From Phycisphaerales bacterium (lineage in GTDB: Bacteria > Planctomycetota > Phycisphaerae > Phycisphaerales > UBA1924), in contig CP064987.1 of assembly GCA_016699835.1 (NCBI GenBank), forward strand, positions 868,001 through 932,000: a stretch of DNA of 64,000 nt, written 5' to 3'. The position numbers and the translations under genes were made by a program. Below the pieces are notes generated by a model. The model ran no database searches, was not told the DNA's origin, and saw nothing but the letters and a program-made list of their open reading frames with translations. Shown piece by piece: positions 15,412 through 24,090 of this stretch. The stretch's first letter is position 1; the number at the start of each line of letters is the position of its first letter.

Positions 15412-17133
15412 TTAGGCCTGGAGCGCCTTGCGCGCCTCGTCGAGCAATCGCTCCACGGGGAACGGCTTAAAGAGCACGGCCTGCAACCCCTCCTGCGAGG
15501 CGCGCACGATCGAGTGGTGCGGGTCATACCCGAATCCCGTCATCAGAATGACCGGGGTCGATTCCATCTCGCGTTTGACCGACGAGAAGACCTCGTAGCC
15601 GTTGCGGTCGGGCATGCGGATGTCGCTGAGAACCAGGTCGAATCGCACGCCCGCCTCGACGGACTTGTCGATCTCGATGATCGCCTTCGCGCCGTTCTCG
15701 CAAACCGTGACGATACAGCCATGATGGCGAAGGACGTGATCGAGGATCTGGCGGATCTTGGGCTCGTCGTCTGCGACGAGAATGCGCTTGCCGCGATAGA
15801 TCGGATCGATGTCGGTCGTGCTCAGCGCCTTCTCGACGCCCAGGAGCGTCGTCGGGCCACGCGCACAGTCTTGCACTCGCTCGCGGATCGAGACGACATC
15901 GGTCGCGATGCGCTCGAGCGCCGCCGAGGCGTGCGGATCGCCCGCGGCCTTGGCTCGAAGCTGCTCGACCAGGGCCGCGATGTCCCGCAGCGGCTCCTCC
16001 AGTTCCCCCTCGACGCGCCCCGAGACGCTCTGGTTGGTCGTGCTGCGCTCGATGACGAGAAGATCGAGCATGTGCATCGACATCGCGATGTATCGCGCGA
16101 ACATCTCCGCCAACTGCCGGTCACGCTCGGTGAAGGCGTGGTCCACCAGGCTCTCGACGTTCATGATCCCGATCACGCGATCATTCAACTTGAGGGGCAC
16201 CGTCAGCGACGACTTCGCCCCCGACACGCCGGGCAGGAAGAGATCGTCCTTCGAGACGTCGCCGCAGATGTAACTCCGTCCGGTGACGGCGACATAGCCG
16301 CTGATCCCGCACCCCTCGAGTTTCGGGTAGATCTCGAAGAGATCGAACTCGGGGGGCAGCCCGTGCCCCATGACCAGTTCGAGTTTCCCGGTCTTGTCAT
16401 CGAGCAGACGAATCGCGAAGTGATCGAAGTGCAGGAGATCTCGCGCGAAGCGGATGATCTTCTCCTCGATGAACTTCAGCCGCTCATGGGCGTTGAGTTT
16501 CCGCACCGAGTCCGCGTCGAGGTTGACTAGTTCGCTCCCCGCCTGGTCGATCGAGTCGATCTGGCGCTTCAGTTCGCGCGACGCCGTCGAATCGCGGACG
16601 ATGACGGCGATCGCCGGCTGTCCGAGTTGAAGCGGACAATCGGGATCGCGCGCGAAGGACTCCACGCTCGTGGGCCCGAGCGGGCACAACTCCATCTCGA
16701 AGTGCTTCCCGCCGACCGAGGCCATCGCCGAATGCCGGACGACCTCGCGTGCGGGCTTGGTGTCGCCGATCAACGCGGGCCCGCTCTCGCGACAGATTCT
16801 CGCGACTTCGGCGAGCAAGGCCGAGCCCCACACTCGAATCGGTTCATTCGCCCACAGGACCGTGCCGTGGACATTCACGAGGCAGACACCCTCGCCGATC
16901 GCGTCGAGCATGAGAACGGACCACGCGACCGCGTCCTTGCGCGGCTCGTAGTCCCTGGGTTTGCCCGTCAACGAATCGCCGTCCATGTCGTTGCCGCTAC
17001 CAGTCGCCTGGGCTCCCGATGACCCCGCCGTCGACCCGGATGGAGAACTTCCTCCACGGTCATCGGCGGAAGCACACGAAGCGTCATTGGAGCCCACGGG
17101 ATTCATGTCCTTGAAACTATCGGCGTGTTTCAC
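15412..17133 (-). CDS. PAS-GAF-receiver signalling protein
   Basis: Protein of 573 residues. After a Ser/Gly-rich start, a PAS-like domain (about 68-195, LDAIGEGVCLVNVHGTVLWAN) is followed by a GAF domain (about 215-370, RFARDLLHFDHFAIRLLDD, GISGYVAVTGRSYICGD). A coiled linker leads to a C-terminal receiver domain (from 449) with the acidic pair in VADDEP, phospho-acceptor Asp504 in LSDIRMP and Lys556 in LFKPF. No histidine kinase or output domain is attached, so a separate kinase must phosphorylate it. The start is unclear: GTG 17133 and ATG 17106 both lack a well-placed Shine-Dalgarno site. It is divergent from the ABC operon at 17274. Confidence 0.85.
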   Translation of the reverse strand: MKHADSFKDMNPVGSNDASCASADDRGGSSPSGSTAGSSGAQATGSGNDMDGDSLTGKPRDYEPRKDAVAWSVLMLDAIGEGVCLVNVHGTVLWANEPIRVWGSALLAEVARICRESGPALIGDTKPAREVVRHSAMASVGGKHFEMELCPLGPTSVESFARDPDCPLQLGQPAIAVIVRDSTASRELKRQIDSIDQAGSELVNLDADSVRKLNAHERLKFIEEKIIRFARDLLHFDHFAIRLLDDKTGKLELVMGHGLPPEFDLFEIYPKLEGCGISGYVAVTGRSYICGDVSKDDLFLPGVSGAKSSLTVPLKLNDRVIGIMNVESLVDHAFTERDRQLAEMFARYIAMSMHMLDLLVIERSTTNQSVSGRVEGELEEPLRDIAALVEQLRAKAAGDPHASAALERIATDVVSIRERVQDCARGPTTLLGVEKALSTTDIDPIYRGKRILVADDEPKIRQILDHVLRHHGCIVTVCENGAKAIIEIDKSVEAGVRFDLVLSDIRMPDRNGYEVFSSVKREMESTPVILMTGFGYDPHHSIVRASQEGLQAVLFKPFPVERLLDEARKALQA

Positions 17134-17273
17134 GCCCCGAGACGCTTGTGGCCACAGATTAGGGTGCCATCCCCCACGTCGGCGTCATCATGCGAACAAA
17201 ATACGAAAGTGATTCCTTGAACCCTTCTCACTCTTGCGCGTCCCACGTCCATACCGATATTGGACGCTAGCCG

Positions 17274-18263
17274 ATGATCACCGTTTCACGTGTTCATAAA
17301 AAGTTCGGGAAGATCCATGCGGTTCGTGGCATTACGTTCGAACTCGTGCCCGGACAGGTTGCAGGTCTTCTTGGTCCCAATGGGGCCGGGAAGACGTCGA
17401 CCATCCGCATGATCACGGGGTACTCCACCCCCGACAGCGGGCAGGTGAGCGTGGGAGGCTATGACGCCCTCCAGCAGCCCCTCGCGGCGCGACGCTGTGT
17501 CGGCTACCTCCCCGAGGCCGCCCCGCTCTATCCCGAGATGAGGACCGTGGACTACCTGACCTATCGAGCGCGGTTGTATGGCATGGATCGGGCGATGCGT
17601 GCCTCGGCCGTTCGTCGAGCCATCGACCGCTGCTGGTTGGGTGACGTCGCCGTTCGACGCGTTGGAAAACTGAGCAAGGGGTACAAGCAGCGAGTCGGCC
17701 TCGCGGCGGCCCTGCTGCACGAGCCGCCCGTGCTGGTCCTCGACGAGCCGACCAACGGGCTGGACCCGAGCCAGATCCGTGAGACACGCGAACTCATCAA
17801 GGAACTCTCGAAGGAGCGCACGATGCTCGTGAGTTCCCACATCCTCGCGGAGATCGAGCGGCTGTGCAATCGCGTCATCATCATGGCGCGGGGCGAGGTC
17901 CGCGCCGACGCAGACCCCGCCGCCCTCGTCGCCAAGGCGCGCGAGCGTGCGTCGTACGTCGTCCAGTGCCGGCGTTCACGCCCCGGCGACGACGATCGCA
18001 TGTACAAGGTCTGGCAGAACATCCCGCACATCGCCGACATCCAGCCCGACACGCCCGACCGGGCCGCGACGGTGCAGGGGTGGTCGATCTGGATGCTCGC
18101 CGCCAAGCCCGGCGCGCCGGACCTTCGCGAGCAGATCGCCCAGGCGGCCCTCGACGCGGGCGTGCTCATCCGTGAACTGCGCCATGAGGTCCCCACGCTC
18201 GAGAAGATCTTCCTGAAACTCGTCGAGGAGGCCCCCGAGCAGGCCAGGGCGGTGCCGGCATGA
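17274..18263 (+). CDS. ABC transporter ATP-binding protein (Gld/ABC-2 export type)
   Basis: Protein of 329 residues, first gene of a three-gene operon. The N-terminal 215 residues form a complete ABC ATPase: Walker A GPNGAGKT (34-41), Q-loop region YLPEAAPLY, signature LSKGY (133-137, in place of LSGGQ), Walker B VLVLDEP (153-159) and H-loop SSHIL. A C-terminal extension of about 100 residues is typical of ABC-2 exporters that work with gliding-type (GldA) systems. The stop overlaps the permease start in ATGA, and the third gene is GldG-like, so the three proteins likely form one complex in the inner membrane. Substrate unknown. Confidence 0.92.
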   Translation: MITVSRVHKKFGKIHAVRGITFELVPGQVAGLLGPNGAGKTSTIRMITGYSTPDSGQVSVGGYDALQQPLAARRCVGYLPEAAPLYPEMRTVDYLTYRARLYGMDRAMRASAVRRAIDRCWLGDVAVRRVGKLSKGYKQRVGLAAALLHEPPVLVLDEPTNGLDPSQIRETRELIKELSKERTMLVSSHILAEIERLCNRVIIMARGEVRADADPAALVAKARERASYVVQCRRSRPGDDDRMYKVWQNIPHIADIQPDTPDRAATVQGWSIWMLAAKPGAPDLREQIAQAALDAGVLIRELRHEVPTLEKIFLKLVEEAPEQARAVPA

Positions 18264-18988
18264 TCGCCCGCGTCCACGCCATCGCCTCGCGAGAGTGCGG
18301 CTCGTTCTTCAGGCTCCCCGCCGGGTGGATCGTTCTCGCCCTCTTCGCGCTGCTCTGCGGCACGCTCTTCACGCTGCAGACGCTCGTGCCGGGATATCCC
18401 GCGACGATGCGCGGCTTCTTCACGCTCTCCGGGTGGCTCCTTATCCCCGTCGTCCCCGCGATCTCCATGCGACTCTTCAGCGAGGAGTATCGCAGCGGCA
18501 CGTTCGAGGCCCTCGCCACCTCGCCCGTCGGCGACCTCTCCCTCGTCCTGGGCAAGTTCCTGGGCGCGTTCCTCTTCCTGCTCATCATGGGCCTGCCCAG
18601 CGTCGTGCTCTCGCTCGTGCTCTTCAAGGCCAGCGACCCCAAGCCCGAGATCGGACCGATTCTCACGGGTTATCTCAGCCTTGTCCTCCTCGGCTCGTTC
18701 TACCTCGCGATTGGGCTCTTCATCTCGTCCCTCACCGCGAACCAGACGCTCGCCTTCCTCGCGACGCTCTTCGTGCTCATCGCGTTCCTCGCGGGGCCCG
18801 CGGTCGCCATACACAACGGGCCCGCCTGGGTCCGCCCGATCGCCGACCTGCTCTCGCTCGACATCCGCACGCGTGACTTTGCCAAGGGCGTCGTGGACAC
18901 GCGTCACCTTATCTTCTTCGTCTCCTCGATCGCCCTCCTGATCACGCTCGCCTTCGCCTCCGTCCACTCCAGGAGATGGCGCGGATGA
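18260..18988 (+). CDS. ABC-2 type permease
   Basis: Protein of 242 residues with six hydrophobic segments: about 20-40, 55-75, 98-122, 135-160, 165-185 and 215-235. The motif RLFSEEYRSGTFEALATSPVGDLSLVLGKFLGAFLFLL is the typical cytoplasmic loop of ABC-2 permeases (EExxGTxExLLTxPV) of the GldF/NosY kind. The start codon overlaps the ATPase stop by four bases, and the stop overlaps the next start in ATGA. It forms the membrane channel of the transporter encoded by the operon. Confidence 0.9.
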   Translation: MIARVHAIASRECGSFFRLPAGWIVLALFALLCGTLFTLQTLVPGYPATMRGFFTLSGWLLIPVVPAISMRLFSEEYRSGTFEALATSPVGDLSLVLGKFLGAFLFLLIMGLPSVVLSLVLFKASDPKPEIGPILTGYLSLVLLGSFYLAIGLFISSLTANQTLAFLATLFVLIAFLAGPAVAIHNGPAWVRPIADLLSLDIRTRDFAKGVVDTRHLIFFVSSIALLITLAFASVHSRRWRG

Positions 18989-21219
18989 GCACGCCGACCC
19001 CCCATCAATCCAACACACCCGCGCCAGCCCCCGAGCCCAAGGCCGCCGCATCAAAGCCCGCCGTGTTGTGGGTCCGCCCGGCGCGCCTCTCGATGGGCGT
19101 TGGGCTTGCCGTCCTGGCCGTCGCCGCGTGCGCCGTCATGCTCAACGTGCTCGCGGAGAAGTTCCCCAAGCGTTGGGACCTCACGGCCACAAAGTCCCAG
19201 GCGCTCGCGCCGCGCACGGAAAAACTCCTCGGGCGACTCTCGGGCAACCACGAGATCATCCTCGCCCACCAGTTCTCGACCGAGGTCGATCCCCAGGCTC
19301 GCCAGCGCGTCGCCGACGTTCTCCGTGAGTTCGAGATGGCCTCGCCCAACGTCCGCTCACGATGGATCGACACCAACTCATCGAACGGCAAGGCCGAATA
19401 CGCCTCGCTCGTCGCCGACCTTGTCGCGCGCGATCAGCAGAAACTCGACAACGCCAAGGCGGCGGTCGAGGCGGCGAATGGCATGGTCGCCGCCGGCGCC
19501 AAAACGCTGCGAGAGGGCCTCGCCGCCGACCTGCTCGAAGCCCGAAACCGGATCTCCGGCTCGACTCAAGAAGACTCGCAACTCCGCCTGCAACTCGAGC
19601 AGGCCGCGGGCGCCGCCGGAGTCACGGCCACGGATCTCGAGACCGCCGCCAGCAGCGCAACCGACGCGCTCGCCGAGCGGACGGCGGACATCCCCCTTCC
19701 CGAGACCGACAAGGCCGCGGGCGTGATCCGCGCCGCCGCCACACTCGCCGCGTCGAACCTGAGTGGATTAGCCCGCGACCTCCGAGCACTCATCGCGAGC
19801 GGGAAGGCCGCCGCGGGAATCGAGCAACTCCAGTCCGCCGCGACACGGTCCGAGCATGTCCGCGACCAACTCTCCCTCGCCGCCGAGCCCCTCGCCCACC
19901 TCATCCGCCCCGATGTCCTCCGCATCACCGCCGCGTTGCGTATGGGAAGCGTCGGTCTGGCGCTCGGACCCGAATCCGGCTCGCTCATCGGGATCGACCT
20001 CGACGCGCTCTTCCCCACCACGCCCTGGATGAACTCCACGCAGGCATCACCGGTGGATGTCGGGCGTCGCGCTGAGGAACTCTTCGCGTCGGCGCTCTCC
20101 GCGATCGGCGGCACACCCGCGCCCATCGTCGTCTTCGTCCACGCCGAGCCTCGGGCGTACCTCGACCAGTTCAGATTCCTCGATCTGCTCATCCAGCGCC
20201 TCAACACCCGAGGGATCGACACCGTCGAGTGGCCCTGCCTGCTCCAGGAATCGCCGCAACTCCCGCCGACCGATCCCGCGAGGCCAAAGCCCGTCGTCTA
20301 TGTCACGATTCCCCCCGACGCCACGGCCCCCGCGGGCGGACCCAACGAGCAACCGGGGCAGCAGCGAGCCTCCAAACTCGCGGAGGTCGTCTCCAAACTC
20401 GTCGTCGACAATCAGCGCGTGCTCCTGAGCCTGAATCCCTCGACGCTTCCGACGATCGGCGACAAGGACCCCTTCGCCGCGATCCTCGCCCAGTTCGGAA
20501 TGTCGATCAGTTCCGCGCGTCCGCTCATGGTCGAGACGCCGACCTCCGGGCGCGGGCGTCTCGTCGAGCCGGGCGTTCTCGTGCAGCCCCCGCAGGGACG
20601 CCACCCGATCAGCCGCGCCATCGCGGGCCTGCCGACGTATCTGCTCTGGCCGCTCCCGATCGTGCGGAGCGAGAACCCGCCCGGCGACAACGTGTCGATC
20701 GAGCCGCTGATCGTGCAGAAGGCGCCGCAGACCAACGTCTGGGCCGAGTCGGCGTGGCTGCAGTATTACCAGGCCCGTGCCGAACAGCGCGCCATGATGC
20801 CCAACAAGCCCGAGTACAACGAGGGACGCGATGATCGCGAGTCGCCCTCGGGGTTGAGCCTGCTCACGCGTGACTGGGTTCTCGCCGCCGCCGCCGAGCG
20901 CGAGACCTCCAAAGGTCCGCAGCGTCTCGTGGTCGTCGGCTCGAACGGGTGGTTCATCGATGCCGTCGCCCAGCGTGCGGTCACGATCGACGGACGCCTT
21001 GTCGCGCGGAACCCCGGGAATACCGAGTTCTTCGAGGCCGCCGTCGCCTGGCTCTGCAACCAGGACGACTCCATCGCCCAAAGCCCAATCTCACGCACGC
21101 TGCCGGTCGTGATCCCGCTCACCGACCAGAAACTCTCGATCCTCCGATGGGTCCTCATCGCGGGGATGCCGGGGCTGATCCTGCTGCTCGGGATCGCGTA
21201 TCGCGTGATCCGCGGCTGA
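18985..21219 (+). CDS. GldG-like ABC-associated auxiliary protein
   Basis: Protein of 744 residues. ATG at 18985 is preferred to ATG 18976 because AGGAG at 18971 then has correct spacing and the start forms an ATGA overlap with the permease stop. A membrane helix at about 35-56 is followed by RWDLTATKSQALAPRTEKLL, the signature of GldG/DUF7088-type proteins. A long periplasmic region includes an Ala-rich helical stretch (about 130-300) and the GldG core with VVVGSNGWFIDA, and a final helix (about 720-740) ends near the C-terminus. In Bacteroidetes GldG works with GldA and GldF. In planctomycetes the operon is common but its role is unknown. Confidence 0.85.
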   Translation: MSTPTPHQSNTPAPAPEPKAAASKPAVLWVRPARLSMGVGLAVLAVAACAVMLNVLAEKFPKRWDLTATKSQALAPRTEKLLGRLSGNHEIILAHQFSTEVDPQARQRVADVLREFEMASPNVRSRWIDTNSSNGKAEYASLVADLVARDQQKLDNAKAAVEAANGMVAAGAKTLREGLAADLLEARNRISGSTQEDSQLRLQLEQAAGAAGVTATDLETAASSATDALAERTADIPLPETDKAAGVIRAAATLAASNLSGLARDLRALIASGKAAAGIEQLQSAATRSEHVRDQLSLAAEPLAHLIRPDVLRITAALRMGSVGLALGPESGSLIGIDLDALFPTTPWMNSTQASPVDVGRRAEELFASALSAIGGTPAPIVVFVHAEPRAYLDQFRFLDLLIQRLNTRGIDTVEWPCLLQESPQLPPTDPARPKPVVYVTIPPDATAPAGGPNEQPGQQRASKLAEVVSKLVVDNQRVLLSLNPSTLPTIGDKDPFAAILAQFGMSISSARPLMVETPTSGRGRLVEPGVLVQPPQGRHPISRAIAGLPTYLLWPLPIVRSENPPGDNVSIEPLIVQKAPQTNVWAESAWLQYYQARAEQRAMMPNKPEYNEGRDDRESPSGLSLLTRDWVLAAAAERETSKGPQRLVVVGSNGWFIDAVAQRAVTIDGRLVARNPGNTEFFEAAVAWLCNQDDSIAQSPISRTLPVVIPLTDQKLSILRWVLIAGMPGLILLLGIAYRVIRG

Positions 21220-21705
21220 ACGGTTCAACGGACTCATCGACGCAGACGTTCGCGCCACGCGCGCGCTCACACCGCATGGTGATGCTTGGGCCGTGAACTG
21301 CGGCTCGGGAGCCGGCCGCCACACGCCGCACTCCGGGCACATGATGCCCTCGCCTCGCTCGAGCGATTCGCCGTCGCCGGCGCGAGCCGGAACACTCGTC
21401 TCTGACTCTTCCAACCCGGCCAGGTTGTACCCGCACGAGCCGCAGTGTCCATCGGGCGACCTTCGCGGCAGACACGCGATGTACAGCCCCATCAGCACGA
21501 CAAATCCGCCATACGGATAGAGGATCTCCTGCATCAGCGTGATCTGGATGCGTCCGTTCGACCATCGCCCGATCTCGTAGTGCACATACCCCACCATCGC
21601 GACGCCCAGGCCCGACGCGATCGTGAGCGCAAAGCCCCACACCGTCCGCCGATATCTGGCGATGACGTACCACACGATCACGGCATAGAACATGAAGAAC
21701 AGCAC
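21091..21705 (-). CDS. Membrane protein with zinc ribbon, 3' end overlapping the GldG-like gene
   Basis: Protein of up to 204 residues from GTG 21705, with GGAG six bases upstream. Three membrane helices occupy residues 1-80 (MLFFMFYAVIVWYVIARY, VWGFALTIASGLGVAMVGYV, YGGFVVLMGLYIACL). A ribbon follows with CGSCGYNLAG and, after an acidic insert, MCPECG. The residues after about 160 are read antisense to the last 129 bases of the GldG-like gene, so this tail is probably not conserved. The ribbon relates it to the genes at 10016 and 10847, though the spacing between the Cys pairs is longer. Function unknown. Confidence 0.65.
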   Translation of the reverse strand: MLFFMFYAVIVWYVIARYRRTVWGFALTIASGLGVAMVGYVHYEIGRWSNGRIQITLMQEILYPYGGFVVLMGLYIACLPRRSPDGHCGSCGYNLAGLEESETSVPARAGDGESLERGEGIMCPECGVWRPAPEPQFTAQASPCGVSARVARTSASMSPLNRSAADHAIRDPEQQDQPRHPRDEDPSEDREFLVGERDHDRQRA

Positions 21706-21788
21706 GCTCGGCTCCGCCCCGATCCACTCGACGCTTCACTCGCCGATCCGAGATTCAGCGAATCATTCTCCAAGGACTCTACGCCGCG

Positions 21789-22898
21789 CTATCGACCCGC
21801 CTTGAAGAACGTGCGCAGCGAGTCGAGGATGTCGTCTCGCGAGTTCACCTTCGCCGTCACAAGGCGGGGACCAAGTTCATCGGACTCGCCGGTCGGGAAG
21901 GCCTCGTTCAGGACGCCCAGGAAACTCCCGCTCCCATACGCCGACGCCACTTGGCAATACCCGAACATGTTGCAGATCGGGAGCAGATCCTGCTGGAGCA
22001 ACTGCACGCACAGGCGATTGTCGGCATCGGACGAGTTGTCGCCATCCGAGAAGTGGAAGAGGTACACGTTCCAGTCCGTCGGGTCATAGTGGGCCTTGAG
22101 CAGGTCTTTCGCGCAGTAGAGCGCCGACGAGATCCGAGTCCCGCCGTCCTCCTTCACGCTGAAGAACGTCTTGCGATCAACCTCGGCGGCCCGAACATCG
22201 TGCACGATGTACCGGCTCTCGATCCCCTCATAGTTTCGGCGAAGCCACGTGTCGATCCAGAACGCCTCCAGACGCACGAGTTCCTTCTGCTCGTCGCCCA
22301 TCGAACCCGACACGTCCATCATGTACACGATCGCGGCGTTGCTCTGGGGCTTCTTCACCTCGCTCCACGTGCGAAAGCGAAGGTCGTTTTTGATCGGGAT
22401 GATCACCGGGTTCTCGGGGTCGTACGTCCCAAGCGTGAGTTGCCGCTTGAGCGCCTCGCGATACGTGCGTTTGAAGTGGCGCAGCGACGCCGGCCCGACC
22501 GGTCGGATCCCCGTGTACTTGTCGCGGATCGAGGTGATGCGATGCTGCCCGCGCGGCTGGATGCGAGGGAGGCTCAACTCCTCCGCGAGGATGTCCGCGA
22601 GTTCCTCGATCGAGACATCGACCTCGAGCAGGTGCTGTCCCTCCTGCTCGCCGCCCTGGCCCTTGTTCCCCTGGCCGACGCTCTGGCCCTCTTCGCCCTC
22701 ACCCATGCCCACGCCGCCGGAGTTGTCGCCATACCGAAACGTGGGAATGTCAATGTCGTGGACGGGGATGGAGACGTACCGCCCGCCCTCCTTGCCGATG
22801 AGATCGCCTCGCGACAGGAACCGCCGAAGGTCCTTACGGATCTTCCCCCGGACGATCTGCCGGAAGCGTTGATGGTCTTGCTCGATCTTGTTCACCAT
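21789..22898 (-). CDS. DUF444/UPF0229 family protein (YeaH/YhbH)
   Basis: Protein of 369 residues. The N-terminus MVNKIEQDHQRFRQIVRGKIR leads to RYVSIPVHDIDIPTFRYGDNSGG, a typical opening of the family, then a Gly-rich linker. The C-terminal half has a von Willebrand A-like fold with MIDAS motif DVSGSMG and TRISSALYCAKDLL. In enterobacteria YeaH works with the serine kinase YeaG (PrkA) and SpoVR during starvation, and the Bacillus relative YhbH is a sporulation-stage protein. Neither partner gene is in this window. An upstream GTG at 22967 with a GAGGTG motif nearby is an alternative start but adds 23 residues unlike the family. Confidence 0.85.
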   Translation of the reverse strand: MVNKIEQDHQRFRQIVRGKIRKDLRRFLSRGDLIGKEGGRYVSIPVHDIDIPTFRYGDNSGGVGMGEGEEGQSVGQGNKGQGGEQEGQHLLEVDVSIEELADILAEELSLPRIQPRGQHRITSIRDKYTGIRPVGPASLRHFKRTYREALKRQLTLGTYDPENPVIIPIKNDLRFRTWSEVKKPQSNAAIVYMMDVSGSMGDEQKELVRLEAFWIDTWLRRNYEGIESRYIVHDVRAAEVDRKTFFSVKEDGGTRISSALYCAKDLLKAHYDPTDWNVYLFHFSDGDNSSDADNRLCVQLLQQDLLPICNMFGYCQVASAYGSGSFLGVLNEAFPTGESDELGPRLVTAKVNSRDDILDSLRTFFKAGR

Positions 22899-23070
22899 CG
22901 TGCCCGTCCCTGGACTGCCCACCACCCGATTCGCACGAGCCCCGCCCCGGCTCCCATACACCGCCACATCACCTCGACCCCTGCATCACTTCGTCGCGAC
23001 CGCACAACACCCTTGAATCGCGGTCAATTGACGGCAACTCACGCCCGCCGAACACCCCAGCACCGAACGA

Positions 23071-24090
23071 TTATGGGGCGTTCCCGTCTTGTTCGATGCT
23101 CGCCGATCCATCGGGTTCCACGGCGTTCGTTCCCTGCCTGCCCCTGGCCACGCGTCTAGCGACCCACATCGCCCCGATCATGCCTAGAGGGAGGATCGCA
23201 AGCAACTCGACGCCTCGGTGCACCAACTCGGCCGCCAGTCGCTGGTCGCGCGTCGTCATCGAGACCGTCCCGACCGCCCACACCGGAAGCACCGCCCCCA
23301 CCACGCCGATCATCCACTCGCGCAGGCCCAGCCCGTTTCCCACGATCGGGATCGTCATCGAGACCTGCGCGATCGCGGTGTAGGCGATCGCCTGCGACCA
23401 CGAGAGATCCAGGCCCGCCGCCGAGAAGACGATCGCGTATCTCGCGGCCCAGCAGAGCATGTCGGCGTACCGCGCCGCGAAGGCCAACGCCGTGCGCGCG
23501 ACGCCGCCCCGCCCACCGGATTGATGGCGCATGAGAATCGCCACGCCGAACGCCGCGATGAGTGGCAGCACAACCGCGCCCACCTGCGCCCACGCGACGA
23601 TCCCGCGATCCGGGCGCAGAACCGTCGCGCCAAGAAACGCGAGCGTCAGCACCGCGCCCGCCGAGAGCAGCAGCGACCGGAAAAGAATCACCGCCGACTC
23701 ACGCACCGGGATCGCGTTGTACGTCCGGTGATACGCCATCCGCCCCAGCATCCCCGCGCGCAGCGGCAGGTAGTTGCTCAGGTTCGCCCCACAGATCAGG
23801 AAGAACAACTCGCGAGCGCCGACCCGCGCTCGCCCATGCTTGTCGAGCGGCGTAAGAAACCAGAACGTCGCGCTCGTGCACACGAGATTCAGCGCCACCA
23901 GCCCCCACACCCCCGCGAGCCTGGGCGCATTCCCCGCGGTAATGGCGCGTCGGATCATCGAGATTGCCTCGCGATCACGCCACACCATCGCCCCCGCCAG
24001 CCCGATGAGTATCGTGGCGATCGCGAACCCGACCACCTGACGCACGACCCGGGCGCGCTCCTTGCCGGTGTTGGGCACGGGTGAAGGCAT
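23071..24090 (-). CDS. Lysylphosphatidylglycerol synthase-like transmembrane protein
   Basis: Protein of 339 residues with about eight membrane helices. The motif NLSNYLPLRAGMLGRMAYHRTYNAIPVRESAVILF matches the conserved core of the LPG_synthase_TM (UPF0104) family. The family includes flippase domains of MprF and many stand-alone proteins of unknown substrate; no aminoacyl-transferase domain is attached here. ATG at 24090 overlaps the stop of the preceding gene (TGATG), so the two are translationally coupled. The C-terminal tail is short and acidic. A lipid-handling role in the inner membrane is the most that can be inferred. Confidence 0.8.
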   Translation of the reverse strand: MPSPVPNTGKERARVVRQVVGFAIATILIGLAGAMVWRDREAISMIRRAITAGNAPRLAGVWGLVALNLVCTSATFWFLTPLDKHGRARVGARELFFLICGANLSNYLPLRAGMLGRMAYHRTYNAIPVRESAVILFRSLLLSAGAVLTLAFLGATVLRPDRGIVAWAQVGAVVLPLIAAFGVAILMRHQSGGRGGVARTALAFAARYADMLCWAARYAIVFSAAGLDLSWSQAIAYTAIAQVSMTIPIVGNGLGLREWMIGVVGAVLPVWAVGTVSMTTRDQRLAAELVHRGVELLAILPLGMIGAMWVARRVARGRQGTNAVEPDGSASIEQDGNAP

